A stretch of DNA of 64,000 nucleotides from a cyanobacterium PCC 7702 (GCA_000332255.1 KB235926.1:2024797-2088796), one strand, 5' to 3'; numbered from the stretch's first letter, positions 18,519-28,070 are shown. Notes: a model not told the origin generated them from the letters alone. Numbers and translations are program-made.

Positions 18519-19121
18519 TGTTTTCTCCTTCTTGCGTACAAGCAATAAATTGGAATGGGCTTGTCAAATTTCACTTATCTGTGCTCCTGCATTGTTTCAT
18601 GAATTCCCCTTTCGCCTTGTTAATAACTATTTGCTTAAAATTGGCTACCAATATATCTATCTATAGGTTGATATGAACAAAAATACTAATTATTATCGCT
18701 TTACTTTTTTATCTTTTCTGCAGACATACCAAAGACACATAATTGCCACAAAAATGTCAAATTCAGGTAAAAATCAGGAAATAGAACTTGATAAAATCAC
18801 AAGATTAAAAATATATAATAGTTAACAGTTATGAAATGATAATGAAAATTATCTAATACTTAAGAAATATTAAGCTGATTAAGACCTGAGATAGAAGCGA
18901 TCGCTGCATGCAAATTCCTACATTAAGCACAGTCCACATAACGCCCGCTCTCAGCTTTCTGATTGGCAGCTAATTGATAACTGCATACAGTTCTTAATTA
19001 GTAGCAAGCACACTTTGCGCTGAGCGCCAACTACCTAAAGTTCCAGTGTGGAGAGTTGGTATAAAAACAACTTACACAATTGAAAATAAAATTGTTAGTC
19101 TTAAAATCAGTTACTTATAAA
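18519..19121. other. Divergent intergenic region, oxidase operon 1 / VOC gene
   Basis: About 600 bp, AT-rich, between the minus-strand DUF2231-ctaCDE operon and the plus-strand VOC gene. The only motif I can support is the GATAAT-N4-ATTATC palindrome at 18838-18853. No open frame in it looks coding. Confidence 0.6.
18838..18853. promoter_or_regulatory. GATAAT-N4-ATTATC palindrome, possible Fur-like site
   Basis: GATAATGAAAATTATC is a perfect 6-bp inverted repeat with a 4-bp spacer. The half-sites match the GATAAT units of Fur boxes, but the spacing differs from the classic 19-bp arrangement. It lies about 320 bp upstream of the oxidase operon and 270 bp upstream of the VOC gene. Confidence 0.3.
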
Positions 19122-20057
19122 ATGAAAACTATACAAGTAAAAACAACTGGAAGTATCAGATTAACGGTAAAAGATGCGGATGGCAGCCAATAATTTTACA
19201 CACAAGAACTGGGATTTCAATTGCTCTCAGATACAACCATACAAGAAAACAACTGTTACGAATTAAAAGGCATTACTTCCTTAAACATTCGCATCGTTAC
19301 CTTACAGCTTGGTGACGAACAAATCGAATTGATGGAATATCTCAATGTTCAAGGTAGACCAATTCCGAAAGATTCTCAAAGCAACGATTTATGTTTTCAA
19401 CACATGGCCATTTTAGTTAGTGACATGAATCGAGCTTACACTCACCTGCAAACTTTTGAAGTTGAATCTATCTCGGTTGCACCACAAACAATACCACCAG
19501 AAAATCAAACTGCTGCCGGTATGCAAGCTTTCAAATTCAAAGACCGCGATCGCCACAATCTAGAACTAATTTTGTTTCCTCCCGGTAAAGGCCAATCCAA
19601 ATGGCATCACGCTTGCAAGCACTTGTTTTTGGGAATCGATCACAGTGCGATTGTTGTCTCCAGCACAGAGCAAAGCTTGCACTTTTACCGCGATCTTTTA
19701 GGACTGCAAGTTAAAGACAGTAGCTTTAACTGCGAAGAAACGCAAGCTCGACTTGATAATTTAACAGGTGCTAAGGTAAAAGTGACAGGACTGCGACCTG
19801 CTCACCAGGGATTGGGAATTGAACTACTAGAATATGTTGCTCCTGCAAACTCTCATCCCCAATCAAGACAGTGGAAAATTACCGATATTGGACACATGCA
19901 AGTAGAACTCTTTGTCGATGATATCGAGCAGGTACCAAAGGTACTACAGCAAAACAAAATTGAGTTCCTACCATTCCACCAAGGTTATCTAGTCAAAGAC
20001 CCTGATGGACACGCAATGCTATTAAAGCAAAATAAAAAAATATCCTTGCAAAGTTAG
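19122..20057 (+). pseudogene. VOC (glyoxalase/dioxygenase) superfamily protein with in-frame stop
   Basis: The reading frame opens with ATG at 19122 and encodes the expected first VOC strand (IRLTVKDADGSQ), then TAA at 19191-19193 (codon 24), then FYTQELGFQLLSD in the same frame to the stop at 20057. Homologues read through this point with DxxxSLxFY. The rest contains two VOC modules (LCFQHMAILVSDM..., and IDHSAIVVSSTEQSLHFYRDLLGL...MLLKQN) with putative metal ligands His and Glu. A shortened protein of 278 residues could start at TTG 19221 but would lack the first strand. Lies between the two oxidase modules. Confidence 0.8.
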
Positions 20058-20111
20058 ACATAATCCAGCGCTGGTTGTTGCACTACCGGCCAAATCACAA
20101 AAACATATTGC

Positions 20112-20135
20112 AACCCGCCCCAAAAGAGACGGGTT
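20112..20135. terminator. Possible bidirectional terminator
   Basis: AACCCG/CGGGTT pairs around a 12-nt loop, with outer GC pairs across a bulge. It lies between the convergent VOC gene and ctaE copy 2. T-rich sequence follows on both strands, but the tracts are interrupted. Confidence 0.45.
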
Positions 20136-20177
20136 AGCGATGTTATTTTGCTTCCTGAGTTTTCGAAAGCTAGCGTT

Positions 20178-20780
20178 TCACTGCCAAATATAGATAAGGA
20201 TAAATAGAATAACCCAAATCACATCAACAAAGTGCCAAAACAAAGAAGTAGCATTGACTCCAAAGTGCCCGGAATCATAGTTGCCTGGAATAAAGGAACG
20301 TACAAGAATAATAAGTTGTAACAGTATACCCGTCAGAACATGCAAACCGTGAAAACCTGTCAGCAGAAAAAACATTCCACCAAAGGCGCCGGAAGTCAAG
20401 CTAAATTCAAGGCTGCTCCATTCTACAGCCTGTCCGTACAGAAAGTAACTTCCCATTGCCATGGTTAATAAAAGATAAAGGCGAAAACCCCACAAGTTAT
20501 CACGGTGGAGAGCGCGTTCTGCAAGGTAGATAATAAAGCTACTAGCAACAAGTACTACCGTGTTGATTGCAGGTGCTGCAATTTCTAATCCTGAAACTCC
20601 AGGCGGTAACCAATTGGGACTTGTTGTCCTATAAACAATATATCCTGCAAAAAAGCTCAGGAAAATAATGCTTTCAGACAACAGGAACACGATGAAGCCA
20701 AACATTTTGTTGTCTTCTTCATCATGGGTGTGTTCTGAATAATGCAGTTGCAAATCTTCTGAAGTAATGTGACTATCCAT
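20178..20780 (-). CDS. ctaE: Heme-copper oxidase subunit III (ctaE), copy 2
   Basis: An intact 200-residue subunit III with five membrane helices. The motifs are MFGFIVFLLSESIIFLSFFAGYI, WLPPGVSG, LTGFHGLHVLTG and LFWHFVDVIWVILF. It is the last gene of the second module (DUF2231 x2, ctaC, ctaD, ctaE) and 85 bp after ctaD. It serves as the reference that reveals the frameshift in the other copy. Confidence 0.95.
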   Translation of the reverse strand: MDSHITSEDLQLHYSEHTHDEEDNKMFGFIVFLLSESIIFLSFFAGYIVYRTTSPNWLPPGVSGLEIAAPAINTVVLVASSFIIYLAERALHRDNLWGFRLYLLLTMAMGSYFLYGQAVEWSSLEFSLTSGAFGGMFFLLTGFHGLHVLTGILLQLIILVRSFIPGNYDSGHFGVNATSLFWHFVDVIWVILFILIYIWQ

Positions 20781-20865
20781 TGGTTGAGCTTTTACAGTTG
20801 CAGACAGACAAAAGTAGAACCGGAAGATAAGGTGTAGTTGTATGTTGTGTTGTTGGCTGAAATTA

Positions 20866-22533
20866 TTACTGATGAGTCTTAGCAGTTAGGGTCTCTAATT
20901 TGCCATAGCCATAGGGTTCGCTTTTGACAACAGGAATTTCTTCAAAGTTCTCAATCGGAGGTGGAGAAGAAACTTCCCATTCCAATCCAATCGCTTGCCA
21001 CGGATTATTGGGTGCTTTCTCACCAATTGTCCAAGCACCAATCATGTTGAGAATGAACGGTAGTGTGGATACTCCTAATAAGAATGCGCCAATACTTGCA
21101 ACTATATTCCAAAATTCATACCCTGCATCTGGTGCATAGGAAGCAACTCTGCGCAACATACCCTGCAATCCTAATGGATGCATGGGAAAGAAGTTCAGGT
21201 TGGTACCGATGAATGCTAAAGCAAAGTGCAGCTTACCCAAACCTTCGTAGTACATACGTCCGGTCATCTTGGGGAACCAGTGATAGATAGCTGCAAACAT
21301 GCCCATCGTCACGGTACCGTAAAGAACATAGTGAAAGTGACCGACAACGAAGTAGGTATTGTTAACGTGAATATCCACGGGTACGGAGGAAAGCATAATG
21401 CCTACAATACCTGCAAATACAAAGAACACCAATCCACCTAAGGCAAATAGCATGGGGGTGTTTAGCCGCAATTTCCCACCCCAAATAGTGGCAACCCACG
21501 CAAAGACTTTGATGCCCGTAGGTACAGATACTAGCATTGTTGTGAGCATGAAAACCATCCGCATCCAAGCCGGGGTACTGCTAGCGTACATGTGGTGTAC
21601 CCAGACGATCGCGCTGACTGCAGCAATTAACAGTGATGATACGGCAACTACTTTGTAGCCAAATAGAGGTTTGCGAGCGTAGACTGGGAATATTTCTGAG
21701 AAAATACCAAATACAGGCAGAATAATCACGTAAACAGCAGGGTGGGAGTAAAACCAGAAGTAGTGCTGAAACATGATTGGATTGCCACCGTTAGCAGGAT
21801 TAAAAAAGCCTGTGTTTGCCGTTAGGTCGAGTAGCAGCATCACTGCACCTGCTGTCAGAGCTGGCAGTCCAAACAACTGGATAATCTGAGCGCTAAATAC
21901 TGCCCAAACAAATAGAGGCATGCGGAAAAAAGTCATCCCCGGTGCGCGCATCTTAACAATGGTGGTGACAAAGTTTACTGCCCCCATAATTGAAGAAACA
22001 CCTGAAATTGCCACCGCTAGCAGCCAAATTACTTGTCCGTTAATCAAGTTACCTGTGGGATTTTGCAAACTAACTGGCGGATAAGACCACCAACCAGCTT
22101 GAGCTGGACCACCAGGGATAAAAAAACTTGCCATCAAAAGAATTCCCACTACAGGTACCATCCAAAAGGCAGCAGCGTTGAGGCGGGGAAAAGCCATGTC
22201 ACGCGCGCCTATCATTAATGGTACGAGGTAGTTAGCAAGACCAACCAAGGATGGAAATGTCCACAAAAACAGCATGATCGTGCCATGCATGGTGAACATA
22301 CCATTATAAATGGTGCGGTCGACCAAATCGGATTCTGGGGTCATCAGCTCTCCCCGCATTACCATTGCTAAGATGCCACCGACAAGAAAGAAGATGAACG
22401 AAGTTACCAGATATTGAATGCCAATAACTTTGTGATCGGTGCTAAAGCTAAAGTATCGCTTCCAATTCCCTGGAATAGGGTGATGAAGTTGCTCGGCTGC
22501 AATACCAATATTTTCAATGGAAATGTTCGTCAT
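20866..22533 (-). CDS. ctaD: Heme-copper oxidase subunit I (ctaD), copy 2, A2/ARTO type
   Basis: A 555-residue subunit I, closely related to copy 1 along its whole length. The same diagnostic features are present: MHGTIMLF, FYSHPAVYV with Ala in place of the D-channel Glu, WVHHMY and GHFHYVLY. Its start overlaps the stop of ctaC by 4 bp (ATGA), unlike copy 1, where the two genes are separated. Predicted to reduce oxygen at the thylakoid or cytoplasmic membrane using quinol. Confidence 0.94.
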   Translation of the reverse strand: MTNISIENIGIAAEQLHHPIPGNWKRYFSFSTDHKVIGIQYLVTSFIFFLVGGILAMVMRGELMTPESDLVDRTIYNGMFTMHGTIMLFLWTFPSLVGLANYLVPLMIGARDMAFPRLNAAAFWMVPVVGILLMASFFIPGGPAQAGWWSYPPVSLQNPTGNLINGQVIWLLAVAISGVSSIMGAVNFVTTIVKMRAPGMTFFRMPLFVWAVFSAQIIQLFGLPALTAGAVMLLLDLTANTGFFNPANGGNPIMFQHYFWFYSHPAVYVIILPVFGIFSEIFPVYARKPLFGYKVVAVSSLLIAAVSAIVWVHHMYASSTPAWMRMVFMLTTMLVSVPTGIKVFAWVATIWGGKLRLNTPMLFALGGLVFFVFAGIVGIMLSSVPVDIHVNNTYFVVGHFHYVLYGTVTMGMFAAIYHWFPKMTGRMYYEGLGKLHFALAFIGTNLNFFPMHPLGLQGMLRRVASYAPDAGYEFWNIVASIGAFLLGVSTLPFILNMIGAWTIGEKAPNNPWQAIGLEWEVSSPPPIENFEEIPVVKSEPYGYGKLETLTAKTHQ

Positions 22534-23558
22534 TGCCTTGTTTCCTTGTCACCAGGATAGTTAACCACAGGAGGTTCTGCAGGAGCAACTGTCGCCCAAC
22601 CTGTGGGTAATGATTGATTTACTTTTGCAGCGTACTCAGAAGCAGCTTGATTGAATGCAGGAGATGGCCTGTAAGTTGCAGCTGTGGCAAGCCATTGCTG
22701 GTAATCTTCTGGCGATTCAACCACTACATCTGCTTGCATGGTTGCAAAGTATGTACCGCTGTATTGGGAATCAGTGAGTCGATATCTACCAGGACGAATA
22801 GGGGTGAATTCAATGTTAATAGTTTCGTTGGGAACTATATCTTGCTTGACTCGAAACGCAGGAATGTAGAAACCGTGCAGAACATCCTCCGATCGCAGTG
22901 TCAAACGTACTCTGCGATCGCAAGGTAGGTGCAATTCGGTACTGGTAATGTTTTTTTGAGTGGAGGTTTCACCTGTGAACAACTGCTGCTGCGGATAACG
23001 GAAAACCCAAGCCCATTGTTTGGCAACAACATCAATTTGCTCTACATACTCTGAATTCGATGCTATAGGGAAAAGATGCTGTGACGCGGTAAGTTTTTGT
23101 GTATCCCCTTTATTGTTGTTGTCTTTTATTGTTGCCGCAGAAGCTACTTTTATTCCCACAGGCACGTGCAAGTGCATCAGCTCGCCTGGTCCTTGAATTC
23201 CCATTTGTTCGTAGATTTGATAGCTGTAATTAGCAATCCAAAACACCAGTAGAATAGGAATTGCTGTCCAGATAACTTCTAGCGTCACATTCCCCTCAAT
23301 AGGAGGACCATCGCAAACCTCGCCCTTTTTCGCCCGATGGAAAATTACAGAATACATTAGCGCTCCGCTAACTCCCAAAAAGATGAATGCACCCAGAGTT
23401 ACCAAGAAACTAAATAAGTCATCAACTAGTCGAGATTCAGCCGCAGCTTCTGGAGGTAGCCAAGAATAAGCTTGCTTCCCCATCCAGATGCTGGTGGTAA
23501 CAAGCGCGATCGCACTCGTTATCAATGTCAAAATCTGCAATAATTTCTGGATTTTCAT
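22530..23558 (-). CDS. ctaC: Heme-copper oxidase subunit II (ctaC), copy 2, CuA-less
   Basis: A 342-residue subunit II with two N-terminal helices and a cupredoxin domain. The CuA site is lost in the same way as in copy 1: YRLTDSQYSGTYFATM has Asp, Gln, Ser and Phe at the metal positions. It is about 48 residues longer than copy 1 because of an insert (about residues 136-180, after LMHLHVP) rich in Lys, Asn and Ser and a longer tail. Overlaps ctaD by 4 bp. Confidence 0.93.
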   Translation of the reverse strand: MKIQKLLQILTLITSAIALVTTSIWMGKQAYSWLPPEAAAESRLVDDLFSFLVTLGAFIFLGVSGALMYSVIFHRAKKGEVCDGPPIEGNVTLEVIWTAIPILLVFWIANYSYQIYEQMGIQGPGELMHLHVPVGIKVASAATIKDNNNKGDTQKLTASQHLFPIASNSEYVEQIDVVAKQWAWVFRYPQQQLFTGETSTQKNITSTELHLPCDRRVRLTLRSEDVLHGFYIPAFRVKQDIVPNETINIEFTPIRPGRYRLTDSQYSGTYFATMQADVVVESPEDYQQWLATAATYRPSPAFNQAASEYAAKVNQSLPTGWATVAPAEPPVVNYPGDKETRQ

Positions 23559-23718
23559 AGCTATAAAAAGTCATTAGCTACACGTCCGCATACCAAGAGA
23601 AAATAAAAATTATTTTTCTTTCCTTCCCTACCCTAGAACCCCTGCATAAATGAAATGCCTTCTTCTCAAGACAACTAACTTACTTGAGCATCTCTACCAG
23701 AAGCCGCGCTTCGCGCGT

Positions 23719-24315
23719 CTACGGATTCAAATCTTTACCTATCGCTAGCAACCGGTCAGCGGTATTATGTACCCCAAACTCCGTAGCTAGTTGCGCTCCT
23801 AGCGTTCCGTGGACGTACATCAAAGCCAAGATCGCTACTCCTACGAATAGATAGCTCATTTGCACTTGTCTATCTTCGTGCTTGCGCCAAAGGAAGCGTT
23901 GGAATCCACGCCAGACTGTCATCCCTACAATCAGTGCTAAGAGTAAAACACCGCCTACTCCATGCCAAAGCATCGTTTCCATTGCTTGCATTCCCCAAGC
24001 GCTCTTGATCCCAACCGGTGCTTCTGCCAGCATGATTTCGTAAAATCCTGTTGCCACTGTAAAAAAGGTAATAATCGCTGCAGCAAGCATGTTGTACCAA
24101 CCAACATCAAAAAAGTTGGCACGTTCAACTGGAATTGCTAAAAACTTGAATAGTTGTTTTTCCAAGGGGAAAAAGACACCAACAAGATCGAAAAAAATAC
24201 CAACGATAAACAAACCTAAGGTCAGATGGACTAAATTAGGATGAATAGGAACAGAATAAGGCAATCCATTTGCACCTAGTTGCACTTTTAATTGCTCTAT
24301 CAGTTCAGAGTTCAT
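23719..24315 (-). CDS. DUF2231-type membrane protein B, copy 2
   Basis: A 198-residue membrane protein, paralogous to the one at 17419-18024. It starts MNSELIEQLKVQLG at 24315, in an ATGA overlap with the upstream gene. The conserved His of IPIHPNLVHLTLG, LWHGVGG and YVHGTLGAQL are all retained. About 160 bp separate it from ctaC, the largest gap in the module. Confidence 0.8.
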   Translation of the reverse strand: MNSELIEQLKVQLGANGLPYSVPIHPNLVHLTLGLFIVGIFFDLVGVFFPLEKQLFKFLAIPVERANFFDVGWYNMLAAAIITFFTVATGFYEIMLAEAPVGIKSAWGMQAMETMLWHGVGGVLLLALIVGMTVWRGFQRFLWRKHEDRQVQMSYLFVGVAILALMYVHGTLGAQLATEFGVHNTADRLLAIGKDLNP

Positions 24316-24812
24316 CGCAAGATACCATCCTTTATTGCTTCTACCACTGGTACTGTGTGTAGTCCGTAAACCCACACCAGTTGATCGCCTAAATAAACTT
24401 GCACTCCGACAATAACAGTCAAAATTAGCCCCGCTCCCAAATAGGCAAACGGTAATTTGTACGGATTGCGCAGGCGAATTACATAACGCCAAGCTGTAAT
24501 AGCAGCAATTATTCCTGAAAGCGACCAACCAATAAATGTATGCATGCTCAATACTGATTTGACTGATGCATAAGGTTTTGCCAAACCTGCTTCAAATTGA
24601 CCGAAAATAATGGCTATAAAAATGGCGATCGTGGCAAGAAACATATTCCACCAACTTACCTCAAAAAGACGATAATTACCACTAAAGTAGCCAATAAGAT
24701 CGCAGACAAAAGCAAACAAGACCGTTGCAATTACAAAGTGGACTACAATCGGATGAATTGTATCGGGATACGGTAAATTATGGTTGTTCAAATGCGTAAA
24801 ATACTCTAACAT
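24312..24812 (-). CDS. DUF2231-type membrane protein A, copy 2
   Basis: A 166-residue, four-helix membrane protein aligning end to end with the protein at 18021-18518 (LPYPDTIHPIVVHFVIA, GQFEAGLAKPYAS, VYGLHTVPVVEAIKDGI). I place the start at MLEYFTHLNNHN (24812) by this alignment; an in-frame start 25 codons upstream is possible, but there is no clear Shine-Dalgarno at either. It is the first gene of the proximal oxidase module. Confidence 0.78.
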   Translation of the reverse strand: MLEYFTHLNNHNLPYPDTIHPIVVHFVIATVLFAFVCDLIGYFSGNYRLFEVSWWNMFLATIAIFIAIIFGQFEAGLAKPYASVKSVLSMHTFIGWSLSGIIAAITAWRYVIRLRNPYKLPFAYLGAGLILTVIVGVQVYLGDQLVWVYGLHTVPVVEAIKDGILR

Positions 24813-25264
24813 GGACTTTTCGGTGGCAAGATTTACATCCAACACGGCTAATGTATAACCGGTATTCATTTGATAAGTGCGCAGCAAAATCCGGTTAACT
24901 TCGAGTTACCTTTAGTTGTGGATGATTTTTAGATTTACCTTTAATAATCCACACATTTCTATAATATTCTTTAACCAAATTAAAAAATGTATTTTTTAAC
25001 CATAACGATAATTATTAAATGTCAATGATAAACTGGATTGTTTGCCGAAAAAATTGTATATTATTACACCAATAACTGGGAAACTTTTATAATGTAAACT
25101 ACAAAACAAATCAATAGGAAAGTTAATGATATAGTTCCTTATTCGTAACTCCCAATTTTTTGTATATTCCTAAGAAAATAATCTAAAATAAACTTAGAAT
25201 TCAGAACCTGCTGGAAGCGACTTCTCTGAATTCCAAATTTCATTTGAGAAAACGATCGCTCTAG
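24813..25264. other. Divergent intergenic region, oxidase operon 2 / hupW
   Basis: An AT-rich promoter region for both neighbours. It contains TGTATATTATTACA at 25055-25068, which resembles an NtcA site but has a 6-bp rather than 8-bp spacer. A GATAAT element lies near 25007. Neither is strong. I see no gene. Confidence 0.5.
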
Positions 25265-25729
25265 ATGCTAACTATTATCGGTTGCGGTAATTTCAACCGC
25301 AGTGATGATGCTGTAGGTGTAATTATTGCTCAACGCTTACAAACATATCTTATCAAACATCCTCATTCACACGTACGAGTTTACGATTGCGGAACCGCTG
25401 GTATGGAAGTAATATTCCAAGCCAGGGGTAGTAAACAACTAATTATTATCGATGCGAGTGTCACCGGTTCCGAAACAGGTGCGGTGTTTAAAGTTCCTGG
25501 TAAAGAACTAGAAGCACTGCCAGAACCTAGTTATAGTTTGCATGATTTTCGTTGGGATAATGCTTTAGCCGCTGGTAGGAAAATCTTTAAAGATGATTTT
25601 CCCCAAGAAGTGATTGTCTACCTGATTGAAGCTGGAAATCTTAATTTTGGCTGGGAATTGAGCTCTACAGTTAAACATTCTGCTGATTTGGTGTTTGCAG
25701 AAATAATAAATATTATCAATAATCAATAA
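25265..25729 (+). CDS. hupW: Hydrogenase maturation protease, HupW type
   Basis: A 154-residue endopeptidase of the HyaD/HybD family. It cleaves the C-terminal peptide of a [NiFe]-hydrogenase large subunit after nickel insertion. The N-terminal GCGNFNRSDDAVG carries the first acidic nickel-binding residue, DCGTAGMEV the second region, and LHDFRW the conserved His. The variant N-terminus (GCGN, DDAVG) fits the uptake-hydrogenase protease HupW of heterocystous cyanobacteria better than HoxW. No hydrogenase structural gene is in the window. Confidence 0.8.
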   Translation: MLTIIGCGNFNRSDDAVGVIIAQRLQTYLIKHPHSHVRVYDCGTAGMEVIFQARGSKQLIIIDASVTGSETGAVFKVPGKELEALPEPSYSLHDFRWDNALAAGRKIFKDDFPQEVIVYLIEAGNLNFGWELSSTVKHSADLVFAEIINIINNQ

Positions 25730-25751
25730 CTGATGGTAATTAATTCTTATT

Positions 25752-26114
25752 TTATTCTCTAGCCAAATACAGTTCATCTACTCTCATTTCAAACGGCATT
25801 CCTTGATGGACAGGTGGATAAACGCGAATTTTAGCATTACTGATTAATTTACCCAACACTTTTGCCATTAGTGCTAATTTTTGCAACACATGCCAGTTGG
25901 TAATCCAATCCGGACACTCAATGACTAAAGTGATACTATCGGCGCGACTAATAATATACCACCGGCAACTAGATAAGAGATTTTGTACAGTCCGATCGCA
26001 GGTAGCAAAAAAGTATTTGCTAATAGAATTTTCTAGCTGCTGGCGCAGGATAATATCCGCTGAAGTTAGTTGAATTGGATGAAAATCATCATGATGCAAA
26101 CAATACTTAGTCAT
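25752..26114 (-). CDS. Unknown 120-residue protein convergent with hupW
   Basis: Starts MTKYCLHHDDFHPI, with GAAGAG just upstream of the ATG at 26114. It is soluble and has no clear motif; it contains LLSSCRWYIISRADSITLVIECPDW and a basic segment before MPFEMRVDELYLARE. Its stop is 22 bp from the hupW stop, tail to tail. I do not recognise the family. The even residue composition and sensible start make it a likely real gene. Confidence 0.65.
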   Translation of the reverse strand: MTKYCLHHDDFHPIQLTSADIILRQQLENSISKYFFATCDRTVQNLLSSCRWYIISRADSITLVIECPDWITNWHVLQKLALMAKVLGKLISNAKIRVYPPVHQGMPFEMRVDELYLARE

Positions 26115-26656
26115 ACTCTTCTCTTCTCTATTTATTTCCGTTTTGCTCTGGCATAAATAGTGATGTGACAGAATACATCGTTGTGAGATCCTCAAAAATT
26201 ATGAATCTCACTATTGCAAATAAAAACGACTTCACCTCAGTTGGAAAATCCACAATCTCCAATACAATACTGAGGCTCTAGTTTTGAAATCTCCAACTAG
26301 ACCTATAATAAACATAAATAATAAAAAAAAAGAATTCTCTGATACTATTAGTTAGTAAAATGTAAGTCTAAAAGCTAGCATTAATTACTTCTGAAATTAG
26401 GTAGAGATAATATTTATCAATTTCCTCTCCTAACATGCGCCGCAGACACCATTTGATGCCGAATAAAAAATAAAGATGCGTTAGCTGTGTAAAAAATAAT
26501 AACTAGCTTCTGTAGGTCTAAAATTGACTTGATAGGATAGAAATCCCCCTCAAAAGAGCAATCAAATTACAAGAAGACTCTGGAAGGGAAGTGCATTACA
26601 ACAACGACACGAGTTTAATCTTAGTAGCAATGAAAAATAGCGACTGCTGTCTTGAC
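26115..26656. other. Intergenic region without a recognised gene
   Basis: About 540 bp, AT-rich, upstream of the unknown protein and downstream of the alpha/beta hydrolase gene. A short GATAATATTTATC palindrome lies near 26406. I see no RNA gene or conserved open frame. Confidence 0.5.
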
Positions 26657-27391
26657 CTATACTTTCAAGCTAGAACAAATACCCCCAGTATTTTGATGCA
26701 GAGATTGCCAAAAGTCAAGAACTTGTTCTGCGACAAGACGCGGTTCAAAGAAGTGGAAAAAATGCCTTCCTCTTTGACATTCCCAATAGCGATCGCCGTC
26801 GGTCAAAAATGGTCGCCATCCTTGCAGAGCTTCGGGTTCCACAATAATATCATCTGTACTACCACACACCATCAAAGGTACCGGAACCGGACAAGCTGGT
26901 ATACTTACCCGTTTAAATAAAGAATGGGGTGAAAGGGAACAATCCAAGTCTTGCTCCAAGATCCTTTCCAGACGCTGAATAGTTTGTTCGTTTTGATAGC
27001 CAAACAGATTATACGCCATGGCATTGAGAATCTTTTGCCGACTGAGGTAGGGACAGTGGCTGTAGTAATGAGCTTGCCAATCCACAGCTGCATCAGCACC
27101 CACAGCTAATAACGTTAAAGATTTGACTTTTTCTGGATATTGACGCGTATACAGTAGTCCTAACAATCCTCCCGTACTGTGACCGATTAAATGCAGGGGT
27201 TGTTTGCTCAATTGCAAATAACTGTGCAATAGCTGTATTGCAACATCTAAAGAACTTGCTTCATCTTGAGTTTGAATGTATTCCCACCTAGCAACGGATA
27301 CATGATTTGACAGTTCACGCAGTAGGGGTTGAGCAAAACACATGAAACTAGAACTTGTATTTAACCAAATGGCATCTGGTTGCTTAGACAT
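26657..27391 (-). CDS. Alpha/beta hydrolase in the isiB operon (IsiC-like)
   Basis: A 244-residue alpha/beta hydrolase. The nucleophile elbow is GHSTGG, the acid is probably in CGSTDDIIV, and the final His lies in GRHFFHFFEP. It follows isiB by 138 bp on the same strand. In several cyanobacteria a third gene of the iron-stress operon, isiC, encodes such a hydrolase, and this is probably its counterpart. The substrate is unknown. Confidence 0.8.
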   Translation of the reverse strand: MSKQPDAIWLNTSSSFMCFAQPLLRELSNHVSVARWEYIQTQDEASSLDVAIQLLHSYLQLSKQPLHLIGHSTGGLLGLLYTRQYPEKVKSLTLLAVGADAAVDWQAHYYSHCPYLSRQKILNAMAYNLFGYQNEQTIQRLERILEQDLDCSLSPHSLFKRVSIPACPVPVPLMVCGSTDDIIVEPEALQGWRPFLTDGDRYWECQRGRHFFHFFEPRLVAEQVLDFWQSLHQNTGGICSSLKV

Positions 27392-27529
27392 TGATATCGA
27401 ACCTGCAAGTGATGAAACTGCTTGTTTTTTTTAGCTGCTAATAACTAACGATTAACAGCTAAAAACTAATATTTTTGAAAAAAATCATCAATAATTATCA
27501 GTAATTAACTGTTAATCATTAATTTTTAG

Positions 27530-28042
27530 CTACAGACCAAATTCTTTTTTGAGTTGAGCTACCCAGGCTTTTACACGTTCGTTTGTCAAATCAGATTGGT
27601 TATCTTCATCAATAGCCAAACCCACAAATTTACCATTCCTTAAAGCTTTTGATTCATTAAAATCATAGCCATCGGTTGGCCAATAGCCAACCGTAGTACC
27701 ACCGAGGTCACTGATTTTTTCTTCTAAAATACCTATGGCATCTTGAAAGTTATCGGCATAACCAACTTGGTCTCCAGTTCCAAAATAAGCTACCTTTTTA
27801 CCATGAAAATCAATGTTATCCAATTCTGGAAAAAAACCTTCCCAGTCACTTTGTAATTCGCCAATATTCCAAGTAGGACACCCAATAATTACGTATTGAT
27901 AATCTTCAAATTCACTGGCTTCTACATCAATGATGTTGTGCAATTTTACTACACTTTCACCACCAAATTCTTTTTGAATCATTTCTGCTACTGATTCGGT
28001 TTTACCTGTTGTAGTTCCAAAAAATAGACCAATTTTTGCCAT
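27530..28042 (-). CDS. isiB: Flavodoxin IsiB
   Basis: A 170-residue long-chain flavodoxin. The FMN phosphate loop is GTTTGKTES near residue 9, and the isoalloxazine-stacking loops are PTWNIGELQSDW and GTGDQVGYADNF. It replaces ferredoxin in photosynthetic electron transfer when iron is short. It is the third gene of the minus-strand arm of the iron-stress cluster, behind the CP43-PsaL fusion. A 13-bp inverted repeat separates it from that gene. Confidence 0.97.
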   Translation of the reverse strand: MAKIGLFFGTTTGKTESVAEMIQKEFGGESVVKLHNIIDVEASEFEDYQYVIIGCPTWNIGELQSDWEGFFPELDNIDFHGKKVAYFGTGDQVGYADNFQDAIGILEEKISDLGGTTVGYWPTDGYDFNESKALRNGKFVGLAIDEDNQSDLTNERVKAWVAQLKKEFGL

Positions 28043-28070
28043 ATTTTGTATCCGATTCTACTTTAATTGT

